Positions 35,598-45,397 of a DNA stretch of 64,000 bases are shown in pieces. The notes below the pieces were generated by a model. It was not told the origin of the DNA and made no database searches. It saw only the letters and a list, made by a program, of their open reading frames with translations. Both the position numbers and the translations under genes were made by a program. Position 1 is the first letter of the stretch, and every line of letters begins with the position of its first letter. Origin of the DNA: Bacilli bacterium (GTDB lineage: Bacteria; Bacillota_I; Bacilli_A; RF39; UBA660); the NCBI GenBank assembly GCA_017435255.1, contig JAFSFI010000007.1:1-64000 (forward strand). The letters run 5' to 3'.

Positions 35598-37763
35598 ATG
35601 GTAGTTGGTGTTTTAGTAGAATTATCTAATAAGAATATTGACCGTGTTTTTGATTACGTTGTACCTTCACATTTAGAAAAGTCTATTAAAATAGGTATAA
35701 GAGTAACGGTTCCTTTTAATCATCAAGTCTTAGAGGGATTTGTTTTAGAAATAAAAGAAGGAGAAGAAAGAAATTCTAATTTAAAAGAGGTTATTAATAT
35801 AGTGGATAGTGATGTAGTTTTAAACGAAGAATTACTTAATTTAGGAAAATATATGCAAGAAAAAACATTGTCTACATTAATTTCTTGTTATCAAGTTATG
35901 CTTCCAAAAGCTTTAAAAGCCAAAGCTAAAGCCAGCGTTAATGTCAAATATGAAAAAAATATAAAATTAGGGATGGACATATTTAATATAAGTGATTATA
36001 AACTAACTTCTAAACAATTAGAAATGGTTAATTATGTTGTAGAAAAAAAAGAAGTATTAAAAAGTACATTATCAAAAATATCGGCTAGTATTTTGAAAAA
36101 GTTACTCGACAAAGGAATATTTGTTGAAATAGATAAAGAAGTATATCGATTAGTAGATAATAAACAATATAGTATTAGTAAATACGATTTAACTAGTGAT
36201 CAGCAAAAGGTAGTAGATATAATATTAAATAGCAAAGAATTACCTAAAACATATTTATTACATGGAGTAACTGGTAGTGGTAAAACAGAAGTATATATGG
36301 AGCTAATTGAATATATGTTGAAAAATGATAGATCTAGTATAGTTTTAGTTCCTGAAATATCTTTAACTCCACAAATGGTAAATAGATTTAAAAGTAGATT
36401 TGATAGTAGTATTGCTATTCTTCACAGTAGACTATCAGACGGTGAAAAGTATGATGAATATAGAAGGATCTCTCGTGGAGAAGTAAAAATAGTTATTGGT
36501 GCTAGAAGTGCTGTTTTTGCACCACTAAAAGATATTGGTTTATTTGTTATAGATGAAGAGCACACATCTAGCTATAAACAGGATAATAACCCTAAATATA
36601 ATGCAATTGATATAGCGATAGAAAGAAGCAAAACGCATAAAGGAATTGTAGTTTTAGGTAGTGCAACGCCAACTCTTGAAAGTTATGCTAAATCTTTAAA
36701 AGGACTATATTCATTAGTTGAGCTTCCTAATAGAGTAAATAATAGACCTCTTCCTGAAGTAAAAATAATCGATATGAATAAAGGCAAACGAAAAGGCGAG
36801 CATTTTTCGAAAGAATTAATTGATGCGATACAAGAACGTCTAGATAGAAAAGAACAAATAATTTTGTTGTTGAATAGAAGAGGTTATTCTTCTTTCATAA
36901 CTTGTTCTAATTGTGGTTATGTTGAAAAATGTCCTTCATGTGATATAACATTAACTTATCACAAAAGTTCTAATATGCTTAGATGCCATTATTGTGGTTA
37001 TGCAACTAAGCATAGTGAAATTTGCCCAGAATGTCGTGAAGAAAGTGTTAAAAATCTAGGTATAGGAACAGAGAAAATAGAAGAAGAATTACATAAATTA
37101 TTTGATGCTAAAATTATCAGAATGGATTTTGATACTACAACTAAAAAAGGTGCTCACGAAAAGATAATCAATGAATTTAAAGAGCAAGAATATGATATTT
37201 TACTAGGTACTCAGATGATTGCAAAAGGTCTTGATTTTGAAAATGTAACTTTAGTAGGAGTTATTAATGCTGATACAAGCTTGATGATTCCTAATTATAA
37301 AAGTAGTGAAGATACTTTTGATTTATTATGTCAGGTATCGGGTAGAGCAGGACGAGGACAAATTCCTGGTGAAGTAATTATACAAACTTTTAATAAAGAA
37401 CACTATGCAATTAATTTAGCAAAAAGTCATGATTATAAATCATTTTTCAAAGAAGAAATGAATATAAGAAGAAAACTAGGCTATCCACCTTATTATTATT
37501 TAGTAACTATAAAAATAATTAGTCCTGTTTATGAACTTGCCAGAGATCACAGCAATAAAGTAGCAAATATCTTAAAAGAAAAATTAAATTCTAGTATTGT
37601 ATTAGGACCAAGTGTTAGTAATATTTTTAAATTGAATAACACTTATAGATTTAGTATTATTATTAAGTATAAAAAAGAAGAGAAATTACATGAAGCATTA
37701 GAACAAATAATAGACTATTATAAAACTAATTCAAAAGTAAAAATTGATATAACTTTTGAATAA
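35598..37763 (+). CDS. priA: PriA, primosomal helicase
   Basis: Replication-restart 3'-5' helicase that recognises stalled forks. The 721 residues contain the N-terminal DNA-binding domain (VGVLVELSNKNIDRVFDYVVP), Walker A GVTGSGKTEVYM, DEEH box LFVIDEEHTSSYKQ, the zinc-binding insertion with four CxxC pairs (CSNCGYVEKCPSC ... CHYCGY ... CPEC) and helicase motifs GTQMIAKGLDF and QVSGRAGRG. The ATG at 35598 follows TAGGAGG; an in-frame ATG at 35580 is too early. Its usual neighbours (coaBC, def, fmt) are not here. Confidence 0.97.
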   Translation: MVVGVLVELSNKNIDRVFDYVVPSHLEKSIKIGIRVTVPFNHQVLEGFVLEIKEGEERNSNLKEVINIVDSDVVLNEELLNLGKYMQEKTLSTLISCYQVMLPKALKAKAKASVNVKYEKNIKLGMDIFNISDYKLTSKQLEMVNYVVEKKEVLKSTLSKISASILKKLLDKGIFVEIDKEVYRLVDNKQYSISKYDLTSDQQKVVDIILNSKELPKTYLLHGVTGSGKTEVYMELIEYMLKNDRSSIVLVPEISLTPQMVNRFKSRFDSSIAILHSRLSDGEKYDEYRRISRGEVKIVIGARSAVFAPLKDIGLFVIDEEHTSSYKQDNNPKYNAIDIAIERSKTHKGIVVLGSATPTLESYAKSLKGLYSLVELPNRVNNRPLPEVKIIDMNKGKRKGEHFSKELIDAIQERLDRKEQIILLLNRRGYSSFITCSNCGYVEKCPSCDITLTYHKSSNMLRCHYCGYATKHSEICPECREESVKNLGIGTEKIEEELHKLFDAKIIRMDFDTTTKKGAHEKIINEFKEQEYDILLGTQMIAKGLDFENVTLVGVINADTSLMIPNYKSSEDTFDLLCQVSGRAGRGQIPGEVIIQTFNKEHYAINLAKSHDYKSFFKEEMNIRRKLGYPPYYYLVTIKIISPVYELARDHSNKVANILKEKLNSSIVLGPSVSNIFKLNNTYRFSIIIKYKKEEKLHEALEQIIDYYKTNSKVKIDITFE

Positions 37764-37796
37764 GTGTGTATTTAATATAAAAAGGAGTTGTTAAAT

Positions 37797-39134
37797 GTGA
37801 AAGAATATAAATTTGAAACTTATACATCGATAAGGATGAGGGGTGGGACGAGATTTAATCGTGTTAGTACAGTAGAACAAGAATTAACAACGATTGTAGT
37901 AGAACGGGATACTATTAATATTGAGTCCAAAAAAACAGGGCACACCAAAAGTGTAATGCTGGGAGAAACTAATAAACAAGATGGTTCTAGTAAACATAGT
38001 AATATTATTGATATAAAAAGCCTTTCTTTTAGAAAAAGCAAAAACTATATGACCATACTAAAAATAAGTTTAGGGATAGTTATTTTTATGTTTTTGTTTT
38101 GTATGGTCGATTATTTTTCCCAAGAATATTTGACTACTAGAAACAAATTGGAATTAATTGGAACACCTTTCATATTTGGGTTAGGTTTTCATGTAATAGT
38201 GGTATTCATAATGATTCTTTATAGAACGCCTATTAAAGAATTTGCTATTCGTTTTCAAGATAACGAGACAATATCGTTTTCGTATTACAAAAATGATTTA
38301 AATCAATTAAAAGAATTGATAACATATATTAAAAATATTAATCCAAACATAAAAGAATTTAATATTGAGAAAATTATAACAGAAATTGTATTACTTGGAA
38401 TTAGTTTATTAGTGATATTTCAATTATCTTGGTTAGGATTTGGTTATTATTCGGATTATAAATATCAATTAAAGGAACAAGAATTAAAAGAGGCTTTAAA
38501 AAATGATGATTATTATATCGAAGAAGAAAGACATTATTCTTTTAAATATATAAAAGGAGATGCTTTTGGATATAATGTATATAACGTAAATGGTAAATAT
38601 GTAAAAATTAAAGAAACAGATATTGAGACTTATACAGGTTGGGGAAGCGGCGTGCTGCTGTTTAAAATTTATTCTAAATCTCAGGGGAAATTATTAGCTG
38701 AAAAGTATGTGGAACTTCCGAGCGATAATAGTATTAGTAAATACGGTTATAGTTATTATGATTATCATAATGGGTTCTACAAGCTTAAAGAACCCGTGGG
38801 AGAAGTTGCTTTCTTTGATAAGGAGTCGCGTCTTGTTTCAGATGATGATCTAAGCATTTATGAATTTTTATATTCAGACAAGGAAACAGATGAGTTGGGT
38901 AATGATAATCATCTAGAGTACGAACACGTAGACTCTTATGACTCAAGATATGGAAAATGTTATATTATTAAATCTTTGGAAACTTCCCGAGGAAATATAA
39001 CTTATTTTATGTATGTTGACATTGATAGTGATAATTTTAAATATGAAGGTATAATCTTGAAAAAAGAAACAGATATAGAAGATGACGAAGAAAATATAAT
39101 AAAGCATTTTAAAAATATTTTACCTGAGAACTAG
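37797..39134 (+). CDS. Membrane protein of unknown function
   Basis: A 445-residue protein starting at a GTG with AAAGGAG seven bases upstream; the overlapping ATG at 37795 would hit a stop at once. The N-terminal 85 residues are polar and Thr/Ser-rich. Three hydrophobic segments follow (about 83-104, 116-136 and 200-220), then an acidic, Tyr-rich C-terminal domain of about 220 residues. No family is recognised. Base composition matches its neighbours. It is expressed from or after priA; the next gene has its own consensus promoter. Confidence 0.6.
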   Translation: MKEYKFETYTSIRMRGGTRFNRVSTVEQELTTIVVERDTINIESKKTGHTKSVMLGETNKQDGSSKHSNIIDIKSLSFRKSKNYMTILKISLGIVIFMFLFCMVDYFSQEYLTTRNKLELIGTPFIFGLGFHVIVVFIMILYRTPIKEFAIRFQDNETISFSYYKNDLNQLKELITYIKNINPNIKEFNIEKIITEIVLLGISLLVIFQLSWLGFGYYSDYKYQLKEQELKEALKNDDYYIEEERHYSFKYIKGDAFGYNVYNVNGKYVKIKETDIETYTGWGSGVLLFKIYSKSQGKLLAEKYVELPSDNSISKYGYSYYDYHNGFYKLKEPVGEVAFFDKESRLVSDDDLSIYEFLYSDKETDELGNDNHLEYEHVDSYDSRYGKCYIIKSLETSRGNITYFMYVDIDSDNFKYEGIILKKETDIEDDEENIIKHFKNILPEN

Positions 39135-39147
39135 AATTTGATATAAA

Positions 39148-39176
39148 TTGACAAAACGGGACTTTTGTGTTATAAT
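39148..39176 (+). promoter_or_regulatory. Consensus SigA promoter of the 39200 gene
   Basis: Perfect TTGACA (39148-39153), 17-base spacer and perfect TATAAT (39171-39176), 23 bases before the ATG. Confidence 0.88.
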
Positions 39177-39199
39177 TAGCGCAATAATGGGGGATGAGT

Positions 39200-39994
39200 A
39201 TGGAAAAGAAAAATAGTGTGGGTAAATATATTTTAGTGTTTGAACCAAAATATGTTAATAATCAATGTGCTATATCATTTGATGTAGCGGGAAATGCAAG
39301 TGTTGTTATGACTAACAAATATACAGATACGCCATGCGGTAGCAAAGCCAAGGTTAAGAAAAATTGTTTAAGTGATATAGATAGAATAACAGCGTCAACA
39401 CCTGATTTAAAAACGTTATTTGAAGAATGTGTTCCTAAAACTATATTTTCTTATTATGGTAACAACTTACATAAAATGTTTATTGGATATATGCACAATG
39501 GACGTATGAGAACTTTAAATTATGTTATTAATAATCCTGAACTTGTAGCAAAATTAAATTTAGTTCAAGGTAGTAGAATTTACGATCATGCTGGAATTAG
39601 TTCAATGATAAACTTGGCAGTTGATAGCGATGAATTTTATAGATTTATTTTAAAAGAAAAAAATGAATCTAGTACCAATTTATCTAGCCCGGTTATATCT
39701 ATGTTGTCTGCGTTAAAAGTGGCTAGGCGAGAAGAAGATCAATATGAGCAGTCTCAAATTGTTGAATCTTTACATGGGCAGTTAACTTATTATAAAGAAT
39801 ATAGAGAACTTTTCCTTTTAACCGGGCATTATCAAGACAAATTAGCTGCAGACAAAAAGAGATTAGAAACTCTAAAAACAGAAGTTTGTACATATGCTAG
39901 TTCTCAAAATCATCATCAATTACACGAAGTTGTACAACCCAATATGGAACAATTATCGTTTTTCGATGAGATGTCAAAAGTAAAACGAAAATAA
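39200..39994 (+). CDS. Soluble protein of unknown function under a consensus promoter
   Basis: A 264-residue cytoplasmic protein without membrane segments or signal. The N-terminal third is beta-rich (GKYILVFEPKYV, AISFDVAGNASVVMTNKY); the C-terminal 80 residues are helical and probably coiled-coil (YKEYRELFLLTGHYQDKLAADKKRLETL). No motif is recognised. The ATG at 39200 has GGGGGATGA upstream. It stands alone between a perfect SigA promoter and a terminator, so it should be well expressed and monocistronic. Function unknown. Confidence 0.65.
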   Translation: MEKKNSVGKYILVFEPKYVNNQCAISFDVAGNASVVMTNKYTDTPCGSKAKVKKNCLSDIDRITASTPDLKTLFEECVPKTIFSYYGNNLHKMFIGYMHNGRMRTLNYVINNPELVAKLNLVQGSRIYDHAGISSMINLAVDSDEFYRFILKEKNESSTNLSSPVISMLSALKVARREEDQYEQSQIVESLHGQLTYYKEYRELFLLTGHYQDKLAADKKRLETLKTEVCTYASSQNHHQLHEVVQPNMEQLSFFDEMSKVKRK

Positions 39995-39997
39995 GAT

Positions 39998-40025
39998 AAA
40001 GTAACCAATGGTTACTTTTTTATTT
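39998..40025 (+). terminator. Terminator after the 39200 gene
   Basis: Perfect 9-bp stem AAAGTAACC/GGTTACTTT with an AAT loop and a T tract. Confidence 0.88.
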
Positions 40026-40117
40026 TGTACAAAATAAATTTGCCTGAAATTGTCCAGTATTAAAGCTTAAATTTATGTCAAAATAAGTAAATTGTGCTTT
40101 TGCTAAAAGATTTTATT

Positions 40118-40126
40118 TGTTATAAT
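40118..40126 (+). promoter_or_regulatory. Extended -10 promoter of parE
   Basis: TGtTATAAT, 18 bases before the parE ATG; the -35 is poor. Confidence 0.55.
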
Positions 40127-40144
40127 GATTTAGGAGATGATAGT

Positions 40145-42046
40145 ATGGCACTAAAATATGATGAGAATTCCATAAAGATACTAGAGGGATTAGAAGCGGT
40201 AAGAAAACGCCCTGGAATGTATATTGGATCAACTGATAGAAAAGGATTACATCATCTTGTATGGGAAATCGTCGATAACTCAATCGATGAAATAATTAAT
40301 GGTTATGGCGATTTGATTAGAATCACATTACATAAAGATGGTAGTGTTAGCGTAGAAGACCACGGTCGTGGAGTTCCTACTGGAATGCACGCTTCTGGAA
40401 TGTCTACGCCAGAAGTTATATATACAGTGCTACATGCTGGGGGTAAATTTGAAGAATCTGGATATAAAGTATCTGGAGGGCTTCATGGTGTAGGTGCTTC
40501 TGTAGTTAATGCTTTAAGTAAATGGATGGAAGTAACGATTAAACGTGATAAAAATGAATATTTGATAAGGTTCGAAGATGGCGGAAAAACAAAAGCGCCC
40601 CTAAAGAAAATAGGTACTACTAACCGCACCGGGACTACTGTAAGATTTTTACCGGATGACAAAATATTCTCTACAACATCATTTTCTTTTACAACTATAT
40701 GTGAAAGAATGCAAGAGTCTGCGTTTTTAATTAAAGGATTAACGATAGAAGTAGTAGATGAAGAAACAGGAAGAAGTAATAAATATTGTTATGAAAAAGG
40801 TTTAGAAGAATTTGTTAATTATTTAAATGAAGATAAAACAGTTTTACATAAAGTAATTAACTTTGAAGGCATAAAAGATAAAATAGAAGTTGGTATTGCT
40901 ATGCAGTATACTGATACTTATAGTGAGAATATTGTATCTTTTGTTAATAATGTAAAAACAATTGATGGTGGAAGCCATGAAGTTGGTTTTAAAACGGCTT
41001 TAACTAGAGCATTTAATGAATATGCTAAAAATAATGGTTATATAAAAGGTAAAGATAAAGCTTTCGAAGGTAGTGATGTAAGAGAAGGGTTAACTGCTAT
41101 TATCAGCCTTAAAATACCGGAAGCATTATTACAATTTGAAGGTCAAACCAAAGGGAAACTTGGTACGCCAGCTGCTAGAACTGTAGTTGAGGCGATCGTT
41201 ACAGAGAAGTTACAATATTTTCTTGAAGAAAATAAAAAAGTTGCAACTGATATTATCGAAAAATCATTGAAAAGTAAAACAGCAAGAGAAGCGGCAAGAA
41301 AAGCTCGTGAAGAAGCTAGAAAAGGAAAGAACACAAACAAAAAAGAGCGTTCTTTATCTGGAAAACTTACTCCTGCTCAAACAAAAAATAAAATGAAAAA
41401 CGAACTGTTTTTGGTGGAGGGGGACTCTGCTGGTGGTTCTGCTAAGCAGGGAAGAGATAGAAAATTCCAAGCAATTCTTCCTTTAAGAGGTAAAGTTATT
41501 AATACTGAAAAAGCTAAATTAGATGATATTTTTAAAAACGAAGAAATAAATACTATTATATATACAGTAGGGGCTGGATATGGTCCTAATTTTGAAATTG
41601 ATGATTGTGAATATGACAAGGTAATCATAATGACCGATGCTGACGATGATGGTGCACATATTCAATGTTTGCTTTTAACTTTCTTTTATAGATATATGCG
41701 ACCTTTGATAGAAGCGGGTAAACTATATATAGCATTACCACCTCTATTCAAACTTACTTTTGGTAAAGAAATAGAATATGCATACAGTATTGAAGAAATG
41801 AAAGAAAAAGTGGGAAACAGAAAATGCGAAATACAAAGATACAAAGGTCTTGGTGAAATGAATGCTGATCAATTAGCAGAAACAACTATGAATCCAGATA
41901 CAAGAAGTTTAATTAGAGTTAATATTGAAGATGCTTCATTGGTTGAGAAGCGTGTCAGTGTTTTAATGGGGGATAATGTAGAACCAAGAAAAGAATGGAT
42001 TGAAGAAAATGTCGAATTCTCCTTAGAAGACGAGTATAAGATTTAA
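40145..42046 (+). CDS. parE: ParE, topoisomerase IV subunit B
   Basis: ATPase subunit of topoisomerase IV, which decatenates daughter chromosomes. The 633 residues have the GHKL motifs VDNSIDE, GRGVPTGMH and GGLHGVGASVVNALS; the QTK loop (FEGQTKGKLG); and the TOPRIM motifs VEGDSAGGSAKQGRDR and MTDADDDGAHI. The wording around QAILPLRGKVINTEKAKLDDIFKNEE matches Gram-positive ParE rather than GyrB, and a parC follows. The ATG at 40145 follows TAGGAGATGATAGT. Confidence 0.94.
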   Translation: MALKYDENSIKILEGLEAVRKRPGMYIGSTDRKGLHHLVWEIVDNSIDEIINGYGDLIRITLHKDGSVSVEDHGRGVPTGMHASGMSTPEVIYTVLHAGGKFEESGYKVSGGLHGVGASVVNALSKWMEVTIKRDKNEYLIRFEDGGKTKAPLKKIGTTNRTGTTVRFLPDDKIFSTTSFSFTTICERMQESAFLIKGLTIEVVDEETGRSNKYCYEKGLEEFVNYLNEDKTVLHKVINFEGIKDKIEVGIAMQYTDTYSENIVSFVNNVKTIDGGSHEVGFKTALTRAFNEYAKNNGYIKGKDKAFEGSDVREGLTAIISLKIPEALLQFEGQTKGKLGTPAARTVVEAIVTEKLQYFLEENKKVATDIIEKSLKSKTAREAARKAREEARKGKNTNKKERSLSGKLTPAQTKNKMKNELFLVEGDSAGGSAKQGRDRKFQAILPLRGKVINTEKAKLDDIFKNEEINTIIYTVGAGYGPNFEIDDCEYDKVIIMTDADDDGAHIQCLLLTFFYRYMRPLIEAGKLYIALPPLFKLTFGKEIEYAYSIEEMKEKVGNRKCEIQRYKGLGEMNADQLAETTMNPDTRSLIRVNIEDASLVEKRVSVLMGDNVEPRKEWIEENVEFSLEDEYKI

Positions 42047-42066
42047 GAAAGCAGTGTGGTAGTAAA

Positions 42067-42489
42067 ATGTTAATAACGGATCCAAAAACAACAATGAAAT
42101 TAAGTGATAGATTATCTGAATTTAGTAAATTTGGTATGACCTTTTATTATTTATTAGAAGAAGGTAAAGTTGCTATTAATGAAATAGAAGATATATTCTT
42201 TTCTAAGGATGATGAAAAATCTACTTTTAGATATATAAATATGATGAGACGTATTATGCCAGAGGATGTAGAGGCTGCATTTTCAAGGTATCAAGATGAT
42301 TATCCTAGAGGAGATAACTCTGAGCTTGATCATGCAAATAGATTAAATATGCTTTTTACAGGGAAAATTATTAATGAGATAGCAGGTAAAAAAGACAGCA
42401 GTGTAGATAGAACATATATAAATACTTATAATTACTTGTTAGATCACAATGAAAAAATTGAAAAACCAAGTTATAGTTATGGAAAATAG
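42067..42489 (+). CDS. Small protein of unknown function inserted between parE and parC
   Basis: A 140-residue acidic soluble protein, mostly helical by composition, with no recognised motif. It lies 20 bases after parE and ten bases before parC, so it is almost certainly co-transcribed with both. parE and parC are normally adjacent. GTGTGGTAG precedes the ATG. A role linked to topoisomerase IV is possible from position only. Confidence 0.65.
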   Translation: MLITDPKTTMKLSDRLSEFSKFGMTFYYLLEEGKVAINEIEDIFFSKDDEKSTFRYINMMRRIMPEDVEAAFSRYQDDYPRGDNSELDHANRLNMLFTGKIINEIAGKKDSSVDRTYINTYNYLLDHNEKIEKPSYSYGK

Positions 42490-42499
42490 GTGATATAAA

Positions 42500-45022
42500 A
42501 TGAAGGATCTTTTAAATAAAATATACGATTATTCATTGGAAGAAATAATGGGAGAACGTTTTGGAAGGTATTCTAAATATATTATTCAAGATCGTGCAAT
42601 CCCTGATGTTAGAGACGGACTAAAACCAGTACAAAGAAGAATCCTTTTCGGTATGTACAAAGATAGAAATACTTATGATAAACCATACCGTAAAAGTGCT
42701 AAAACAGTTGGTAATGTAATGGGTAATTATCATCCACATGGTGATTCTAGTATTTATGATGCGATGGTTAGAATGAGTCAGTGGTGGAAACAAAATACAC
42801 CTTACATTGATATGCATGGTAATAACGGATCAATGGACGGGGATAGTCCGGCAGCAATGCGTTATACAGAAGCCCGACTTGCTAAAATCAGTAATGAATT
42901 GTTAAAAGATTTAGATAGAAACACTGTAGAAATGGCTCCGAACTTTGATGATACAGAATTAGAGCCAACTGTGCTTCCTGCTAAATTTCCCAACCTTTTA
43001 GTAAATGGTACTACAGGTATTTCTGCGGGATATGCTACTAATATTCCACCACATAATTTAAGTGAAGTAATTGATGCAACGATTAAGAGAATTGATAGTC
43101 CTAACTGTAGACTTGATACGATTATGGAAATAGTAGGAGGACCTGATTTTCCTACCGGTGGTATTGTCTGTGGGCTAGACGGAATAAAAAGTGCTTATAC
43201 TAATGGTCGTGGTAGAGTAATTATTAAATCTCGTACTAATTTTGAAGAAGGTAAAGGGAAATTAGCTTTAGTAATTACTGAAATACCATATGAGGTTAAT
43301 AAAGCACAACTAGTAAAGAAAATAGATGAAATTAGAATTGATAAAAAGATTGATGGAATAGTAGAAGTTAGAGATGAGTCCGATAAAGATGGACTTCGTA
43401 TTTGTATTGATTTAAAGAAAGACTGTAATAAAGAGATGGTGTTAAACTATCTATTAAAAAATACAGATTTACAAGTATCATATAATTTTAATATGATTGC
43501 AATTGTTAATCGCAGACCAAAACAACTAGGTATTTTAGAAATATTAGATGCCTATATTGTTCATCAAAAAGAAGTTATATTAAGAAGAACAAAGTTCGAT
43601 TTAGAACATGCTAAAACTAGACTTCATATAGTAGAAGGATTAATTAAATGCATTTCTATTCTTGATGAAGTAATTCGTGTAATTAGAGCTAGTCAAAATA
43701 AAAGCGATGCTAGAGATAATTTGGTAAAAGAGTTTGATTTCACTGTAGCGCAAGCGGAAGCAATTATTACATTACAATTATATAGATTAACTAATACAGA
43801 CGTAACTCAACTTGAAGAAGAGTTAAAAAATTTGAACATTCTAGTAGAAGGCTTACAAAAGATATTAGATAACGAAGAAGTATTAAAATCAGTTATGAAA
43901 GATGAACTTCGTAAGATAAAACGTGAATATGCTACGCCTAGAAAAACTGATATAGAAGCAGAAATATCAGAAATAAAAATAGATACAACAGAAATGATAC
44001 CTCGTGAAGATGTTATTGTTTGTGTAACCAAAGATGGATATGTAAAAAGAACATCACTAAGAAGTTATCAATCTTCTAACAAAGAAGATTTAACACTAAA
44101 AGAAGGGGACTATATTCTAGGACTTTACGAACTTAATACACTAGATGTTGTATTAATGTTTACTAATTTAGGTAACTATCTATATGTTCCTGTCCATAAT
44201 TTACCGGTAGGCGTATGGAAAGATGCAGGTAAGCATATTAGTAATGTTATTAAATTAGATAGTGACGAAAAAATTATATCTGTAATACCGGTAACTAATT
44301 TTGAGAACGATGTTGATATAGTTATTGCAACGCGTAACGGTATGATCAAGCGAACAAATCTTAAGGAATTTAAATCACTAAGATTCTCAAAACCCCTTAC
44401 TGCAATTAAACTTAAAGATAAAGATAAAGTAGTAGATGCATTCTTAGCAATTAATAATGAAATTTTTATTGCTACAAATAAATCATATGGATTATGGTTT
44501 GATATTAATGATATTCCTGCGGTAGGAATTAGAACTAGTGGTGTTAAATCAATTAATTTAAAAGACGATAAAGTAGTATCGGTATCTAACTTTAATTTAA
44601 AAGAGTGTGAATACATAACAATTATTACTGATAAGGCAACTGCAAAAAGAGTTAAATTATCAGAATTTGAAAAAACTAGTAGGGCAAAAAGAGGATTGTT
44701 ATTACTAAGAGAAGTTAAAACTAATCCTTACAGAACCATTAAAGCATTAACTATTCCATCTAAAGACTTTATAGGTCTTAAAGGAGAAGAAATTAAGCTA
44801 ATTAAATTGACAGAAGTTGCTATTATGGATAGATATTCAACCGGTTCAGTTATTACAAAAGATAAAATTAAAGAAGTGTTTATAGTTACTGATCTAACTA
44901 AGAAAGAAGATATAAATTTAGAGCCAACAATAGAAAATAAAGAAGAAAAAAAGAAAGTATCATTAAAAGAAATAGATGATAGATTAATGACTATTGAGGA
45001 TTTTATTAATCTTGATGAATAG
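42500..45022 (+). CDS. parC: ParC, topoisomerase IV subunit A
   Basis: DNA-cleaving subunit of topoisomerase IV. The 840 residues include RAIPDVRDGLKPVQRRIL, the catalytic Tyr in AAMRYTEARL (about Y122) and a C-terminal beta-propeller (repeats such as VTKDGYVKRTSL and ATRNGMIKRTNL). The quinolone region reads NYHPHGDSSIYDAM with Ser83 and Asp87; Asp replaces the Glu common in Gram-positive ParC at that site, a conservative change. The wording NVMGNYHPHGDSSIY...MSQWWK fits ParC more than GyrA. AGGTGATA lies upstream of the ATG. Confidence 0.94.
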   Translation: MKDLLNKIYDYSLEEIMGERFGRYSKYIIQDRAIPDVRDGLKPVQRRILFGMYKDRNTYDKPYRKSAKTVGNVMGNYHPHGDSSIYDAMVRMSQWWKQNTPYIDMHGNNGSMDGDSPAAMRYTEARLAKISNELLKDLDRNTVEMAPNFDDTELEPTVLPAKFPNLLVNGTTGISAGYATNIPPHNLSEVIDATIKRIDSPNCRLDTIMEIVGGPDFPTGGIVCGLDGIKSAYTNGRGRVIIKSRTNFEEGKGKLALVITEIPYEVNKAQLVKKIDEIRIDKKIDGIVEVRDESDKDGLRICIDLKKDCNKEMVLNYLLKNTDLQVSYNFNMIAIVNRRPKQLGILEILDAYIVHQKEVILRRTKFDLEHAKTRLHIVEGLIKCISILDEVIRVIRASQNKSDARDNLVKEFDFTVAQAEAIITLQLYRLTNTDVTQLEEELKNLNILVEGLQKILDNEEVLKSVMKDELRKIKREYATPRKTDIEAEISEIKIDTTEMIPREDVIVCVTKDGYVKRTSLRSYQSSNKEDLTLKEGDYILGLYELNTLDVVLMFTNLGNYLYVPVHNLPVGVWKDAGKHISNVIKLDSDEKIISVIPVTNFENDVDIVIATRNGMIKRTNLKEFKSLRFSKPLTAIKLKDKDKVVDAFLAINNEIFIATNKSYGLWFDINDIPAVGIRTSGVKSINLKDDKVVSVSNFNLKECEYITIITDKATAKRVKLSEFEKTSRAKRGLLLLREVKTNPYRTIKALTIPSKDFIGLKGEEIKLIKLTEVAIMDRYSTGSVITKDKIKEVFIVTDLTKKEDINLEPTIENKEEKKKVSLKEIDDRLMTIEDFINLDE

Positions 45023-45025
45023 TAA

Positions 45026-45055
45026 AAAAGCTAGTTAATTTTAACTAGCTTTTAT
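45026..45055 (+). terminator. Terminator of parE-parC
   Basis: Perfect 13-bp stem AAAAGCTAGTTAA/TTAACTAGCTTTT with a two-T loop; the T end is short. Confidence 0.8.
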
Positions 45056-45114
45056 AAATTTGTTGAAATATATACTTAAATGTCGTTTTTTTGCATATTT
45101 TGTACATAATTTTC

Positions 45115-45143
45115 TTGAATATTGAATTTTGTTATGCTATAAT
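45115..45143 (+). promoter_or_regulatory. SigA promoter of rpsU
   Basis: TTGAAT, 17-base spacer, TATAAT with an upstream TG; 36 bases before the rpsU ATG. Confidence 0.78.
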
Positions 45144-45178
45144 CTTTGGTAGTGAACGACGGAAGGAGGGGAGAACAA

Positions 45179-45370
45179 ATGACACAAGTGGCTGTTAAAG
45201 GAAATTTGGATTTAGCTATTAAAAAGTTTAATAGACAATTAGCTAGAAATGGAGTCCCTTCTGAATGTAAAAAAAGAGAATGTTATGATAAACCAGGAGT
45301 AAGAAGAAGAGAAGCTAAAAAAGCAGGAATAAAAAATGCACGTAAAAGAAACAGGACTAATAGAGATTAG
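45179..45370 (+). CDS. rpsU: Ribosomal protein bS21
   Basis: A 63-residue basic protein, with LDLAIKKFNRQLARNGVPSE then an Arg/Lys-rich tail (RRREAKKAGIKNARKRNRT). GGAAGGAGGGGAG precedes the ATG at 45179; an earlier GTG at 45146 is not needed. It starts the rpsU-yqeY-...-recO block typical of Bacilli. A terminator overlaps its stop codon, so downstream genes rely on readthrough or own promoters. Confidence 0.96.
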   Translation: MTQVAVKGNLDLAIKKFNRQLARNGVPSECKKRECYDKPGVRRREAKKAGIKNARKRNRTNRD

Positions 45371-45382
45371 TCCTCTTTTTTG
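45354..45382 (+). terminator. Terminator overlapping the rpsU stop
   Basis: 8-bp stem GGACTAAT/ATTAGTCC with an AGAG loop, then TCTTTTTT. It would let rpsU be made in excess over the downstream genes. Confidence 0.85.
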
Positions 45383-45397
45383 ATAATAGGAGTAGAA

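Noticed and set aside
42731-42760. ParC quinolone-resistance mutation
   Set aside because: Ser83 is intact and Asp87 for Glu is a conservative natural variant; no basis for calling resistance.
44176-44616. Minus-strand open frame of 146 codons inside parC
   Set aside because: Antisense shadow of a conserved gene in AT-rich sequence; no ribosome site.
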